In this document: piece by piece, positions 6,154-14,365 of the stretch | Layout: every line of letters begins with the position of its first letter | Numbering within the stretch: position 1 is the stretch's first letter | Assembly: GCA_002408065.1 (NCBI GenBank) | Contig: DHQI01000120.1 | Location: forward strand, 711 to 22,001 | DNA: 21,291 bases | Direction of reading: 5' to 3' | Source of the DNA: Bacteroidales bacterium UBA5342 | GTDB lineage: Bacteria; Bacteroidota; Bacteroidia; Bacteroidales; UBA5342 | Translations under genes and position numbers: made by a program | The notes under the pieces: model-generated | Told to the model about the DNA's origin: nothing | What the model saw: only the letters and a program-made list of their open reading frames with translations | Database searches by the model: none

Positions 6154-7227
6154 CTATTCACTAAAACTGCTATAATACTTATAGTTGTATTTAGTTACAA
6201 TGTCAAGCTGTATTAGTATCTCTGATTCAACATCTCTTTTCAAAACCAAGTGTTCAAAAAGCTTTCGAATGGCATCGTAGCCTTGGCGTTCGGGTTTCTG
6301 ACAAATCAGAAAGTCAATCGTGCCATTGTCCACCCATTTATAATCCTCTTGTAGTAAATCATAACCTATAAGAATAAGGTCTTTACGATTGATCTCTGTA
6401 ACACATTCTGCCACAGGAGCAATTTTCGAATTGACCACAAATATACCTTTGATACCGGGGTTTTGCTGAAGAGTTTGCTGCAAAGATTCTTTTATTTTAT
6501 GCTTTGAAAAATCTCTCAATATCAATTGCTTATTTTTCACAGGAGTATTGTGTTCTGTATAATAATCCTCCAGGCCTTTCTCCTTGAGTGTAGCAATGCC
6601 AGAGGTGTCCATCGCATTGCGCAAATGTAGCGTTAGTAGTTCGCCTTCTTTAATGCTATAATTAAAAAGCTGAGCAGCTAATTGTGCGCTTTCGTAAATG
6701 GGTTGGTGAATGCTACAGAGGCAGTCTAATTTATTAATATTAGAGTCGATAAAAATAAAGGGGCGTTTTTTTTGATTACAATCCTGAATAAGGATATCCA
6801 TTTCATTTACAAACTTGGTGGTCAGAATCAGCCCGTCTATCGAGCTATTAATCACTTTCAAAATCTGCTTTCTAATATCTCTTTCATTCTCACTATCAAA
6901 ACGAAACATCTCTAACGTGATAGAGTACTGGCTCAGGTCTTTTTGTGCTTGATAGATGCCCTTGACAGGCAAATCCCAATAGCTGGTAGTGGATTGTGAC
7001 ACTTTAGGCAACAGTACACCAAACACAAAATTTTTCTTACGTGACAGGTTACTAGCCATCAAGTTAGGTTGATAATTCAATTCCTTAATAACCTTAAGCA
7101 CTTTATCTTTCGTCTTTTGACTTACGCCATTGCGCCCATGAATCACCCTGTCTACAGTAGCTACAGCCACATTAGCAGCTTTAGCCACATCCTTTATCCC
7201 CAGCTGGTTTCTATTTTGCATTTCCAT
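6154..7227 (-). CDS. LacI-family transcriptional regulator of the GlcNAc operon
   Basis: DNA-binding repressor or activator with an effector-sensing domain. Residues about 10-32 (LGIKDVAKAANVAVATVDRVIHG) are the LacI helix-turn-helix, followed by GVSQKTKDKVLKVIKELNYQPN and the hinge-helix region LMASNLSRKK. From about residue 67 (FVFGVLLPKVS) a periplasmic-binding-protein-like sensor domain runs to the end, with GLILTTKF and IKGIFVVNSKIAPVAE as typical core strands. The frame has a GTG at 7233 and ATGs at 7227 and 7221; 7227 is used, and no clear ribosome binding site decides between them. It lies between nagA (25-base gap) and the CBM9-like gene, so it is very likely co-transcribed and subject to its own regulation. 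The inducer is unknown; GlcNAc or GlcNAc-6-phosphate would fit the context. Confidence 0.92.
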   Translation of the reverse strand: MEMQNRNQLGIKDVAKAANVAVATVDRVIHGRNGVSQKTKDKVLKVIKELNYQPNLMASNLSRKKNFVFGVLLPKVSQSTTSYWDLPVKGIYQAQKDLSQYSITLEMFRFDSENERDIRKQILKVINSSIDGLILTTKFVNEMDILIQDCNQKKRPFIFIDSNINKLDCLCSIHQPIYESAQLAAQLFNYSIKEGELLTLHLRNAMDTSGIATLKEKGLEDYYTEHNTPVKNKQLILRDFSKHKIKESLQQTLQQNPGIKGIFVVNSKIAPVAECVTEINRKDLILIGYDLLQEDYKWVDNGTIDFLICQKPERQGYDAIRKLFEHLVLKRDVESEILIQLDIVTKYNYKYYSSFSE

Positions 7228-7252
7228 AAGCACAAAAATAACAACAAACGCC

Positions 7253-8392
7253 TTAATTGGAATCTCTTTCGTAAACTTTTTTACCCCTTTTATAGACCTT
7301 TAGTACAACAATCTTCGATTTTTCTACTATAAACACCACTTTATCACCTTCGTAAGCTTCTGATGACACTAACCTTTCAGGGTAAACAGAAGCCAAAGAC
7401 CACGCATCCTTTAGCGGAGCAATCTCTTTAGACATCAAAAAATTTACACCATCTACAATGCCCAGAGCAGCGCCTGCCAGCAGCTTAGAATTACTAGCTA
7501 AGGACAAGCGTCCCTCGGCAGATAAGTCGACCTCACCACCTATATGCGAATGATACCTGCCACTTTCCATACCGGCAAACATTGTACTATCACTAACGAT
7601 AAAAGCATTTGATTCTTTCGTTTTTAGAGCCACACTCAGAAAACTATCCGGCAGGTGAAACCCATCAGCTATTAGTCCAGACGATACACTGCTTAAGGAC
7701 AATTGTTCGATCACCAAATTTTTGTTGCGTGGAAGCTCTAACGAAACGCCATTGCCCAAGTGTGTAGACATAGAAGCGCCGGCCTCTACGGCCGATCTGA
7801 TTTGCTCAGGAGTAGCGGCTGAATGCCCGATAGATACAACTACACCACTAGCCACACATTGCTTAATGAAAGCATCCGAATTTTCCCATTCAGGACTCAA
7901 AGTCAATATCTTGATTCTATTGCCGGAAGCCTCCTGAAATTGGCAAAAAAGAGACCAATCAGGTGCCGTCACATACTCTTGTGCATGAGCACCACGGGGG
8001 CCATCTAAAGGCGAAATAAAAGGCCCCTCCAGATGTATACCTCCCACAAAACTATCAATCAATGGATTGACCACACACAGCTCATCTATATTCTTTAGCA
8101 AAGCTAGGGTAGCCGGTGTAGAGTTGGTAATCACCGTAGGCAAAAAGGAAGTCACACCACCGGACAATAAAGCCTTTGTAGCCTTAACAAAATCATTCTC
8201 CGCAATGGGAAAAGTATTAAAATCGACGCCTATAAAGCCATTGACTTGCAGGTCTACCAATCCAGGGCCTACATAAGTATTACCAGAAGGTGTTTCATCC
8301 GTCATTTGACTCGATAGAATCGTCCCGTTTTCTGAGATTATTTCTACCATTTTATTGGTCAAACAGTCGATGTATTTATTTGTCTTCTTCAT
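7253..8392 (-). CDS. nagA: N-acetylglucosamine-6-phosphate deacetylase
   Basis: Removes acetate from GlcNAc-6-phosphate to give glucosamine-6-phosphate in the cytosol. The 379 residues match family length (amidohydrolase superfamily). Visible motifs are PGLVDLQVNGFIGVDF (43-58), HLEGPFIS (120-127) with metal ligand Glu122, SIGHSAATPEQ (187-197) with His190, STHLGNG (209-215) with His211, ADGFHLP (242-248) with His246, and VSDST (266-270) with the catalytic Asp268. Gln49 in DLQVNG, where some NagA enzymes have His-x-His, suggests a single-metal enzyme like E. coli NagA. THLGNG replaces the more usual THLFNAM, a variant I associate with a distinct NagA branch. It starts 33 bases after nagB, and both are clearly one operon. 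Confidence 0.95.
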   Translation of the reverse strand: MKKTNKYIDCLTNKMVEIISENGTILSSQMTDETPSGNTYVGPGLVDLQVNGFIGVDFNTFPIAENDFVKATKALLSGGVTSFLPTVITNSTPATLALLKNIDELCVVNPLIDSFVGGIHLEGPFISPLDGPRGAHAQEYVTAPDWSLFCQFQEASGNRIKILTLSPEWENSDAFIKQCVASGVVVSIGHSAATPEQIRSAVEAGASMSTHLGNGVSLELPRNKNLVIEQLSLSSVSSGLIADGFHLPDSFLSVALKTKESNAFIVSDSTMFAGMESGRYHSHIGGEVDLSAEGRLSLASNSKLLAGAALGIVDGVNFLMSKEIAPLKDAWSLASVYPERLVSSEAYEGDKVVFIVEKSKIVVLKVYKRGKKVYERDSN

Positions 8393-8425
8393 ATGTAAAC
8401 TATTAGAAACAGTTATAGAAAGGTG

Positions 8426-9166
8426 CTACAAATCGCAAGAATCTTGATCAAAATAAAAATGACAAGCTGCATGCTGACGCAGTATGGTTGATGGCCATTG
8501 GGTACTGATTTCCGCATCGTTGAGCGTGTGCATCACCGCTTCGCGCTTAGTTGCGCCAGGCACTACACAAAAGAGCGCCTCGCCACCCATCAAGGCCGGT
8601 ATGGTTAGGCTGAAAGCATACTGCGGCACAGCATCTATTTCCGGGAAACATCCGTCATTCACCTGCTGCTGACGGCAAGCCTCATCCAATTTCACTTTTT
8701 TTACCAATACAGGATCGTTAAAATCAGCCACCGGCGGATCGTTGAAGGCAATATGGCCATTTTCACCTATACCCAAGCACACGATATCGATAGGTGCTTC
8801 GGCCAGCAGTTTGGCATAACGCTCACACTCATCGTCTCCATTAGCACTATTTACCAAATGAACTTTTTTGAATGGCACCTGATCAAAAATGGCCGCTTTC
8901 AAGAATTCTGAAAACAACTGTGGTGCACCGGCCGTTAAGCCGATGTATTCGTCCATATGAAAAGCCGTTATTCGCCCCCATTCCACATCGTCAGAGGTTA
9001 CCAAATGCTTAAGCACTTCATTCTGAGAAGGCGCCGCAGCAAAAACCATTCTGATCTCTGCTTTTTTGCTTAAGGCCTTTTTAATCTGCTTTATTATATC
9101 TTGGGCAGCTTCATACCCCATTTCTTCTCTGGTGTTATATACGTTTACTTTATCTAAATTTTTCAT
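8426..9166 (-). CDS. nagB: Glucosamine-6-phosphate deaminase, divergent NagB type
   Basis: Expected to convert glucosamine-6-phosphate to fructose-6-phosphate and ammonia. The 246-residue protein belongs to the NagB/6-phosphogluconolactonase superfamily: AAAPSQNEVLKHL (43-55, phosphate loop), FHMDEYIGL (69-77, catalytic Asp72) and GIGENGHIAFNDPP (132-145, His138). Compared with the E. coli catalytic set Asp72-Asp141-His143-Glu148, here Asp141 is Asn136 and Glu148 is Asp143. The protein is about 20 residues shorter than E. coli NagB, and the C-terminal allosteric tail seems absent. It is likely a non-allosteric subgroup. Position directly before nagA supports the deaminase role over a lactonase. 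A 100-base gap with an AT-rich repeat separates it from the symporter gene upstream. Confidence 0.88.
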   Translation of the reverse strand: MKNLDKVNVYNTREEMGYEAAQDIIKQIKKALSKKAEIRMVFAAAPSQNEVLKHLVTSDDVEWGRITAFHMDEYIGLTAGAPQLFSEFLKAAIFDQVPFKKVHLVNSANGDDECERYAKLLAEAPIDIVCLGIGENGHIAFNDPPVADFNDPVLVKKVKLDEACRQQQVNDGCFPEIDAVPQYAFSLTIPALMGGEALFCVVPGATKREAVMHTLNDAEISTQWPSTILRQHAACHFYFDQDSCDL

Positions 9167-9180
9167 CTGTAATTTTTTTA

Positions 9181-9269
9181 TTTGAAATCCGAAAATTGAA
9201 ATTTGAGCGCGCCCAAGTACTAATTTCCAATTTTAACTTTCCAATTTCACTTTTCTAATTTCTAATTTA
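9181..9269. repeat. AT-rich inverted repeat between symporter and nagB
   Basis: The left arm GAAAATTGAAATTTGA (9191-9206) is followed by a GC-rich centre GCGCGCCCAAG, then a longer right arm of repeated CCAATTTT/TAATTTC units from about 9221 to 9269. The arms are roughly complementary and built from seven- to eight-base units. The right arm runs into the symporter stop codon (9269-9267). It fills almost all of the 100-base gap before nagB. A related repeat lies at 15189-15256. Confidence 0.7.
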
Positions 9270-10751
9270 CAACTCCCTATCACTAAGAAATAGTTCTATC
9301 ATGGCTTCTACTTCGGGTTTCACCGCTTTCTTTCGTCCGGCAAAGCCAAAAACGACATACACGCACAATGAAATGATGACCGGAAGACTAATCTCAAGAG
9401 CATAAGCACAGCCAGGGAATACTTTCGTAGCGATAAAGGCCAACAATCCGGCTATAATGGAAAAAATAGCTGCACGTTCGTCACAGTTTTTAAATTGCGG
9501 TAGCATACCGAGCAACATAGGTATAGAGATAGGCCCTACCAGTGCAGCAAACCAAGAGACGATAAGCCCCAGTACGCCACCAAAGGATTCGTATTGCAAA
9601 GCAATAATGATGGTGCTCAGCGTGAATGCGAAGGTTACCACCTTGGCTACACGCAGCATTTTGCTTTGGCTAAGTTTTTCCATCTTCTTAGACAATGACG
9701 GAAGGATGTCGCGCGTAATCACAGCGGAGATGGTATTGATATCGCCGGCGGTCATCGACATAGTAGCTGAGAACATAGATGCCAGCACCAAACCCACCAA
9801 GCCGGATGGCAACAGCTCCAAGGTCAACAGACCGTAAGATTCCGTAGGATCCTCCATACCGGGCAGCAAAAGAGGTGCCGCCCACATAGGAAAAAACAGG
9901 ATAAGTGGCCATATCAAGTACAAAGCACCGGATAATATAGCCGCACGTTTGGTCTTGGTCTCATCCGGAGACGAGATATACTTAGTAGCCAGACTCCAAG
10001 TACCACCATTATAGCTCAACACATTTATGAGTAGGAAGGCTAAAGCAAACCATACGGTGTAGGGATCTGCGAATGGATCGCTGTGATGAGCCGGCAATTG
10101 CTCCCACATTCCAAAAATGGAACCCCAACCGCCAAGTTTGGTCATCACCGCTATAAACATAGCCACACCGGCGCCTATCTGCACTACGAACTGAATAAAA
10201 TCGGTCATAATAACCGCCCACAAACCACCTATGGTAATGTAAACAATAGAAATAATGCCCGAAAAAAGGATGCCGTAAGCAATAGGAATACCTGTAAATA
10301 CTTTCAACAGAATAGCAATAGCTGCCCATTTAGCTCCTAAATCGAAAAGTTTGAGCAAGACACCACTCCAGGCCATAATTTGTTGGGTAGGTCGGTTGTA
10401 ACGCGTAGATAAATACTCTAGTGGCGACTGTATGTTAAACTTTTGACGCAAACGCACCCAGCGTACAGGGAATATTTTCACCGTACTAAGCACCGCAATA
10501 GCTACAGTTAGCGCCCACCAAAAATAGATGGAAATACCATGTGTATAAGCCAATGCCGCATAGGCTACAAACACCGCCCCGCTATAGCCAGCGACATGGT
10601 GCGATATGCCCGAGAGCCACCAGGGCACTTTGCCGCCGCCGGTATAATAATCTTCTGAATTCTTATTTTTGAAATGAGCCCATATCCCTATGCCTACCAT
10701 TAACACAAAGAAGGCAGAGATGACAATAAAATCTAATTGATCAAGTTTCAT
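9267..10751 (-). CDS. Sodium:solute symporter, probable GlcNAc uptake
   Basis: Inner-membrane sodium-coupled sugar transporter of the SSS (SGLT-like) family, 494 residues with about 13 hydrophobic segments. Diagnostic stretches are the first segment IVISAFFVLMVGIGIWA (9-25), SEDYYTGGGKVPWWLSG (32-48), the re-entrant SISHHVAGYSGAVFV region (about 49-62), GGLWAVIMTDFIQFVVQ (175-191) and the AGDINTISAVITRDI loop (about 331-345). Position between a GH20 hexosaminidase and nagB/nagA makes free GlcNAc or a short GlcNAc oligosaccharide the likely substrate, by context only. Import by this route delivers unphosphorylated sugar, so a kinase must act before NagA; none is in the window. It starts 15 bases after the GH20 stop. 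Confidence 0.92.
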   Translation of the reverse strand: MKLDQLDFIVISAFFVLMVGIGIWAHFKNKNSEDYYTGGGKVPWWLSGISHHVAGYSGAVFVAYAALAYTHGISIYFWWALTVAIAVLSTVKIFPVRWVRLRQKFNIQSPLEYLSTRYNRPTQQIMAWSGVLLKLFDLGAKWAAIAILLKVFTGIPIAYGILFSGIISIVYITIGGLWAVIMTDFIQFVVQIGAGVAMFIAVMTKLGGWGSIFGMWEQLPAHHSDPFADPYTVWFALAFLLINVLSYNGGTWSLATKYISSPDETKTKRAAILSGALYLIWPLILFFPMWAAPLLLPGMEDPTESYGLLTLELLPSGLVGLVLASMFSATMSMTAGDINTISAVITRDILPSLSKKMEKLSQSKMLRVAKVVTFAFTLSTIIIALQYESFGGVLGLIVSWFAALVGPISIPMLLGMLPQFKNCDERAAIFSIIAGLLAFIATKVFPGCAYALEISLPVIISLCVYVVFGFAGRKKAVKPEVEAMIELFLSDREL

Positions 10752-10766
10752 AGTTGCTATTGTTTA

Positions 10767-12314
10767 TTATTTTCTTTCTTTTTCTAATTGCCTTTTAAGT
10801 AAAAGCACGCGTTTGGTGCGTAAAGTATTCTCCACCTCAATGTCTGACTTGTACAACAAGTCTTTATTTAGGCGACAAAATTGTTTCGAAATCTTTCGGT
10901 CTTTGGCCAATATGGTTTCAATGTCTTCCAATACTTCTTCTCTTTCGGCTAAAGTAAAGCCTGGATGGTTAACTCTGGCTTCTACCACTTTAAAGGCCAA
11001 ATAGTTTTCGCGGATATCGTTCATTAGCACAAAGTGAGCAAATTCTTCTTTATTAGTCTTTGGCTTAAGGGTGTGCATTGTTGTCTGGTTCTGCTGTGCA
11101 CCTTCCCACATATGTTCTACAGTAAGGTCTTTTTGCTTGTCCACACGGGCATCTATCACCTCATAAGGCGCGCCTTGCAGCGCTATCCAGAATTCGGCAC
11201 TCTGACTTTCGGTAAAGCCAAAACGCTCGTCACAATAACCAGCAATGAATTTTTCAATGTCTAAAGCCACGCTACTATTCATACTCTGTGCATAAGCTGC
11301 AAGCAATATTCTAAAACCAGAAATAGGATACACATTGCGCAAAGCAATAAGGTCTATGATGGTTTGTTTATCCTCAAAAATTGCAGAATAAATACCTGAA
11401 GTAGACCACGATGTCATTAATATACCATTATAGCCACTCTCACGACACAGAGGTATAAAGTCGCGGTTATTCTCGAGATGGTAATTCCACCGCGTCAGGT
11501 AATAGTTGTCCGGATTACTACGCAAAGAAGGAGCGCCCCACACCTCGAAACCCAAGTCGACCAACTTAGCAGGATCGCCAAAGCGGTCCAATGCCCAGCC
11601 GTAATTCCACACCACAAACACGGTCTCTTTGGGCAATTGGTGCAACTCCTCAGGGTATTTATTAGCCACATCGGCCCATAGTACCGGCACTTTGCCCAAG
11701 GATACTACGATGTCACACACCATTTTCAAGTGCTCGGCCAGCAGTTTGGCTTTGCCATGTTCCTCTACCTTAGCACTACAGTGCTTGCAATGGCCAAATA
11801 AATAAGCCTCATCGCCACCTATATGGAAGTATTTAGACGGATGCAGCTCTGCCATTTCTGTAATCAGATCGGTCAAAAGTGCCTTGTTGAGCTTAGGCTG
11901 AGACGGACATATTTGTGATACATCTTTGCGGTCTTCGCGCTGCTTGGCATATCGAGCATAGCGCAATACGTACTCCATGTGCCCCAGGGTTTGCTGCAGT
12001 GGTATCACATCTATTCCTAAGCTTTCGCAATAACTCACAAAGTCCCTAATTTCCGCCTTGGTATAGCTGTTTTTGTTAGCAATAAGCGGATGTGATTCGA
12101 AAGGGAAGCTTCCCTCCCATTCCATCACCAAGGTATTAACGCCAAAGTCCGAAAGCTCCTTTGCAAAGGCTTTCAGAGCCTCCGGCTTCATCACTTGAAT
12201 ACGCAAGTCAAGGTGAAAGCCTTTAACTTCAAAGTCTTTTTTATCCGCCTGAGCCAAAACTCCCAAGCACCACGCCGAAAGCACAAGTGCTAGTATAAAC
12301 TGTTTCATTTTCAT
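10767..12314 (-). CDS. GH20 beta-N-acetylhexosaminidase, periplasmic
   Basis: Releases terminal beta-linked GlcNAc (or GalNAc) by substrate-assisted catalysis. Of 515 residues, 1-22 are a Sec signal peptide (FILALVLSAWCLGVLAQA); the Cys there has no proper lipobox, so a soluble periplasmic enzyme is likely. The TIM barrel begins directly at GFHLDLRIQ (32-40). The key motif YFHIGGDEAYLFG (162-174) carries the catalytic pair Asp168-Glu169 that polarises the acetamido group and donates the proton. VPVLWADV and VVWNYGW further on are the usual tryptophan strands of the active site. The N-terminal GH20b domain seen in many hexosaminidases is missing. CKHC (176-179) may bind a metal or form a disulfide. 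Met1 and Met3 are both possible starts; Met3 at 12308 has AAGG at better spacing. The gene lies 10 bases after the acetyltransferase gene. Confidence 0.92.
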   Translation of the reverse strand: MKMKQFILALVLSAWCLGVLAQADKKDFEVKGFHLDLRIQVMKPEALKAFAKELSDFGVNTLVMEWEGSFPFESHPLIANKNSYTKAEIRDFVSYCESLGIDVIPLQQTLGHMEYVLRYARYAKQREDRKDVSQICPSQPKLNKALLTDLITEMAELHPSKYFHIGGDEAYLFGHCKHCSAKVEEHGKAKLLAEHLKMVCDIVVSLGKVPVLWADVANKYPEELHQLPKETVFVVWNYGWALDRFGDPAKLVDLGFEVWGAPSLRSNPDNYYLTRWNYHLENNRDFIPLCRESGYNGILMTSWSTSGIYSAIFEDKQTIIDLIALRNVYPISGFRILLAAYAQSMNSSVALDIEKFIAGYCDERFGFTESQSAEFWIALQGAPYEVIDARVDKQKDLTVEHMWEGAQQNQTTMHTLKPKTNKEEFAHFVLMNDIRENYLAFKVVEARVNHPGFTLAEREEVLEDIETILAKDRKISKQFCRLNKDLLYKSDIEVENTLRTKRVLLLKRQLEKERK

Positions 12315-12324
12315 CCTTATGATT

Positions 12325-13440
12325 TTATATTTTTATGTAAATTCTATTTTTATTCATCAAGTAAGCTACGCCCCACCAAAACAACACAACCAGCAGTGCA
12401 TAAACCAAAGAAGCATTGTAGCCACCCAACACCGGCGATAACACTTCGCCAAACGCCCAGTTGCGGAAAGACATCATTTCGCCGTTGACTGATACCTTGA
12501 TGACCTTGGACAATAAACCGCCCATAAATTCCGATAAGAAATAAATAGCCAGCGGATTGAGGCCAAAATCAAGAAAGGGTGAGGCCCATTTTTTTTTCTT
12601 TTTCACATCCACCAGCCATATCATCAATCCTAAAAAGACCAAGGCAATACCATTGGTGTATAGCACATAAGAGCTGGACCATAGGCTTTTGTTAAACGGC
12701 AAAATTAAATTCCACAATAATGCTACTGTCATAGCTACCAATCCGATAAGTCCGATTTTTTTTACCAAAACGATGCGATCAGGCGTCTGTGCTATCAGTC
12801 GCCCACAGAGGTAGCCCCAAAGGAGGTGCACCGTAGCCGGAATGGAGGCAAAGAAACTGGACGAATCCACCGGATAACCTGATCGTAAATGATTAGCTCC
12901 CAAAAGTGCTCGGTCTATCTTTCCTACAATGCCTGATTCGGGTGTAAAAGGATCAGCACCGCCGAAGCCCCAGCTCAAACCCCAATAAGCAAGCAGAATA
13001 CCGCCTGAAATCCACATCAGCGTTTTAGGCTGAAAAAAGACACACAAGACAGCTCCTATGAGATAGCAAATAGCAATGCGTTGTAGCACGCCAGTGATCC
13101 TAAGCTTAGCCCAAACGACCTCGCCCAAAGACATATACTGCGAAGCAATATTGAGCGTTAACCCCAAAAGGAATATGACTACAGAACGGCGCAATATTTT
13201 GATGAAACGATCGGGATAAGGCAGTTCTTTCGTTTTCTGAAAAGAAAACCACATCGAAGCGCCTATGATAAACAGGAAAAATGGAAAAATCAGATCAGTA
13301 AGGGTACAGCCATCCCATGCCGCATGTTTTAGTTGGGCGTATTTGTATTTCCAGCTTCCAGGTTGATTCACCAATATCATACCAGCCACTGTGAGGCCAC
13401 GGAGGATATCAATCGCTTGTATTCGTTCTGTTTTTTTCAT
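12325..13440 (-). CDS. NagX/HGSNAT-type membrane acetyltransferase (DUF5009)
   Basis: Multi-pass inner-membrane protein of 371 residues with about 10 hydrophobic segments, similar to bacterial NagX/DUF5009 proteins and to human heparan-alpha-glucosaminide N-acetyltransferase. The N-terminal signature AIDILRGLTVAGMILVN (9-25) and LKHAAWDGCTLTDLIFPFFLFIIGAS (37-62) are diagnostic; His39 matches the position of the histidine proposed to carry acetyl in HGSNAT. LRITGVLQRIAICYLIGA and PLAIYFLSEF are further family stretches. The known relative moves acetyl from cytosolic acetyl-CoA across the membrane onto terminal glucosamine. In this operon, next to GH20, re-acetylation of glucosamine ends in the periplasm is a reasonable inference; NagX proteins have also been proposed as transporters. 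Starts 12 bases after the preceding lipoprotein gene. Confidence 0.87.
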   Translation of the reverse strand: MKKTERIQAIDILRGLTVAGMILVNQPGSWKYKYAQLKHAAWDGCTLTDLIFPFFLFIIGASMWFSFQKTKELPYPDRFIKILRRSVVIFLLGLTLNIASQYMSLGEVVWAKLRITGVLQRIAICYLIGAVLCVFFQPKTLMWISGGILLAYWGLSWGFGGADPFTPESGIVGKIDRALLGANHLRSGYPVDSSSFFASIPATVHLLWGYLCGRLIAQTPDRIVLVKKIGLIGLVAMTVALLWNLILPFNKSLWSSSYVLYTNGIALVFLGLMIWLVDVKKKKKWASPFLDFGLNPLAIYFLSEFMGGLLSKVIKVSVNGEMMSFRNWAFGEVLSPVLGGYNASLVYALLVVLFWWGVAYLMNKNRIYIKI

Positions 13441-13452
13441 ACTGACAGAGCC

Positions 13453-14358
13453 TTATTGATAAATAAAATCTCTCTTATGCACACCTGCCCCTCCGGTAAT
13501 TACTCTTTCCGGGTAGCCCTTTGCATCTTTATTGCAAGTGGTATAGCCTATAGCTTCGGTGTATTTGCGTTTTTCATCGTCATAACTATAGCGAACAATC
13601 ACCTCGGGTACTTGTTGCGCCATAGTCACAGGGTAATGCGCCGTGGTATAGCGCTCAACATTAATAACATCATTGTATGACTGGTACACGTTTTCTTGTT
13701 CCAAATAGTAAGGTTCTCCCTCAGCTTTCAATATCAGGTTGTAGAAATCGGCCACTTGTTCCAAAGTCTTTTCCATTTCGGCAGGAAAATCCTGAAATTT
13801 GTCGAATGAGGTGGTGAAATCGATTTTATTGTATCGGCTTGTTGTCACAAGGTTTTCGCCCGACCATTCATATTCTGTCAAGGTTTCGCCTGTTACCACA
13901 TTGTTCTTTATGGTAAAAGCCTGACACGAAACAGCCTTATCGCCACTGAGCGCCCATACGAGGCTATCTCTGCTACCGGCCGTAGTATATTGCGCAAGCA
14001 CCAGAACTTGCCCTAAGCCGTAGGCGTACGCCCTCTTTTCCATCCAATTAGATACCCCCAAAGCACGCTGCTCTACCCCTTCCAAGCTATGATCGCCGTT
14101 GTAGGTATAAATCCATTCGTAATTGTTCCGCGAAGAGACAGATTTCACCACGCGACCGTCAGCATCGTAACTATAAGTGAGCGTATCGGGGTTAGAAATA
14201 GCCGTAAAATCTACCGATTGGTGCAAAACCTTGACTAAGTCTTCATAAGTAGCCGGATAATCAATCTTCATTTTGTCATCGTCCGAACCTTCGCAACTCA
14301 TTGTTAGCATGGCCAAGCCCAGAAGCAGTGCAAGCAAATATATATTCTTCATTTTCAT
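13453..14358 (-). CDS. Surface lipoprotein with YD-repeat-like strands
   Basis: A protein of 301 residues from the ATG at 14358. It has a lipoprotein signal peptide ending in LTMSC (Cys22 of this start), followed by EGSDDDK, acidic residues of the kind that direct lipoproteins to the cell surface in Bacteroidota. The body holds several Tyr/Asp beta-hairpin stretches like YD/RHS repeats: LTYSYDADGRVVKS, WIYTYNGDHSLEGV, YAYGLGQVLVLAQYT, TEYEWSGENLVTTSRY and VRYSYDDEKRKYTE. No catalytic motif is seen. Proteins of this kind occur at accessory positions of sugar-utilization loci, and a glycan-contact role is a guess. The frame opens with TTG at 14373, which would overlap the LamG gene; the ATG at 14358 leaves a seven-base gap and gives a better signal peptide. 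It probably forms a translationally linked pair with the LamG protein. Confidence 0.72.
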   Translation of the reverse strand: MKMKNIYLLALLLGLAMLTMSCEGSDDDKMKIDYPATYEDLVKVLHQSVDFTAISNPDTLTYSYDADGRVVKSVSSRNNYEWIYTYNGDHSLEGVEQRALGVSNWMEKRAYAYGLGQVLVLAQYTTAGSRDSLVWALSGDKAVSCQAFTIKNNVVTGETLTEYEWSGENLVTTSRYNKIDFTTSFDKFQDFPAEMEKTLEQVADFYNLILKAEGEPYYLEQENVYQSYNDVINVERYTTAHYPVTMAQQVPEVIVRYSYDDEKRKYTEAIGYTTCNKDAKGYPERVITGGAGVHKRDFIYQ

Positions 14359-14365
14359 TATTTTA

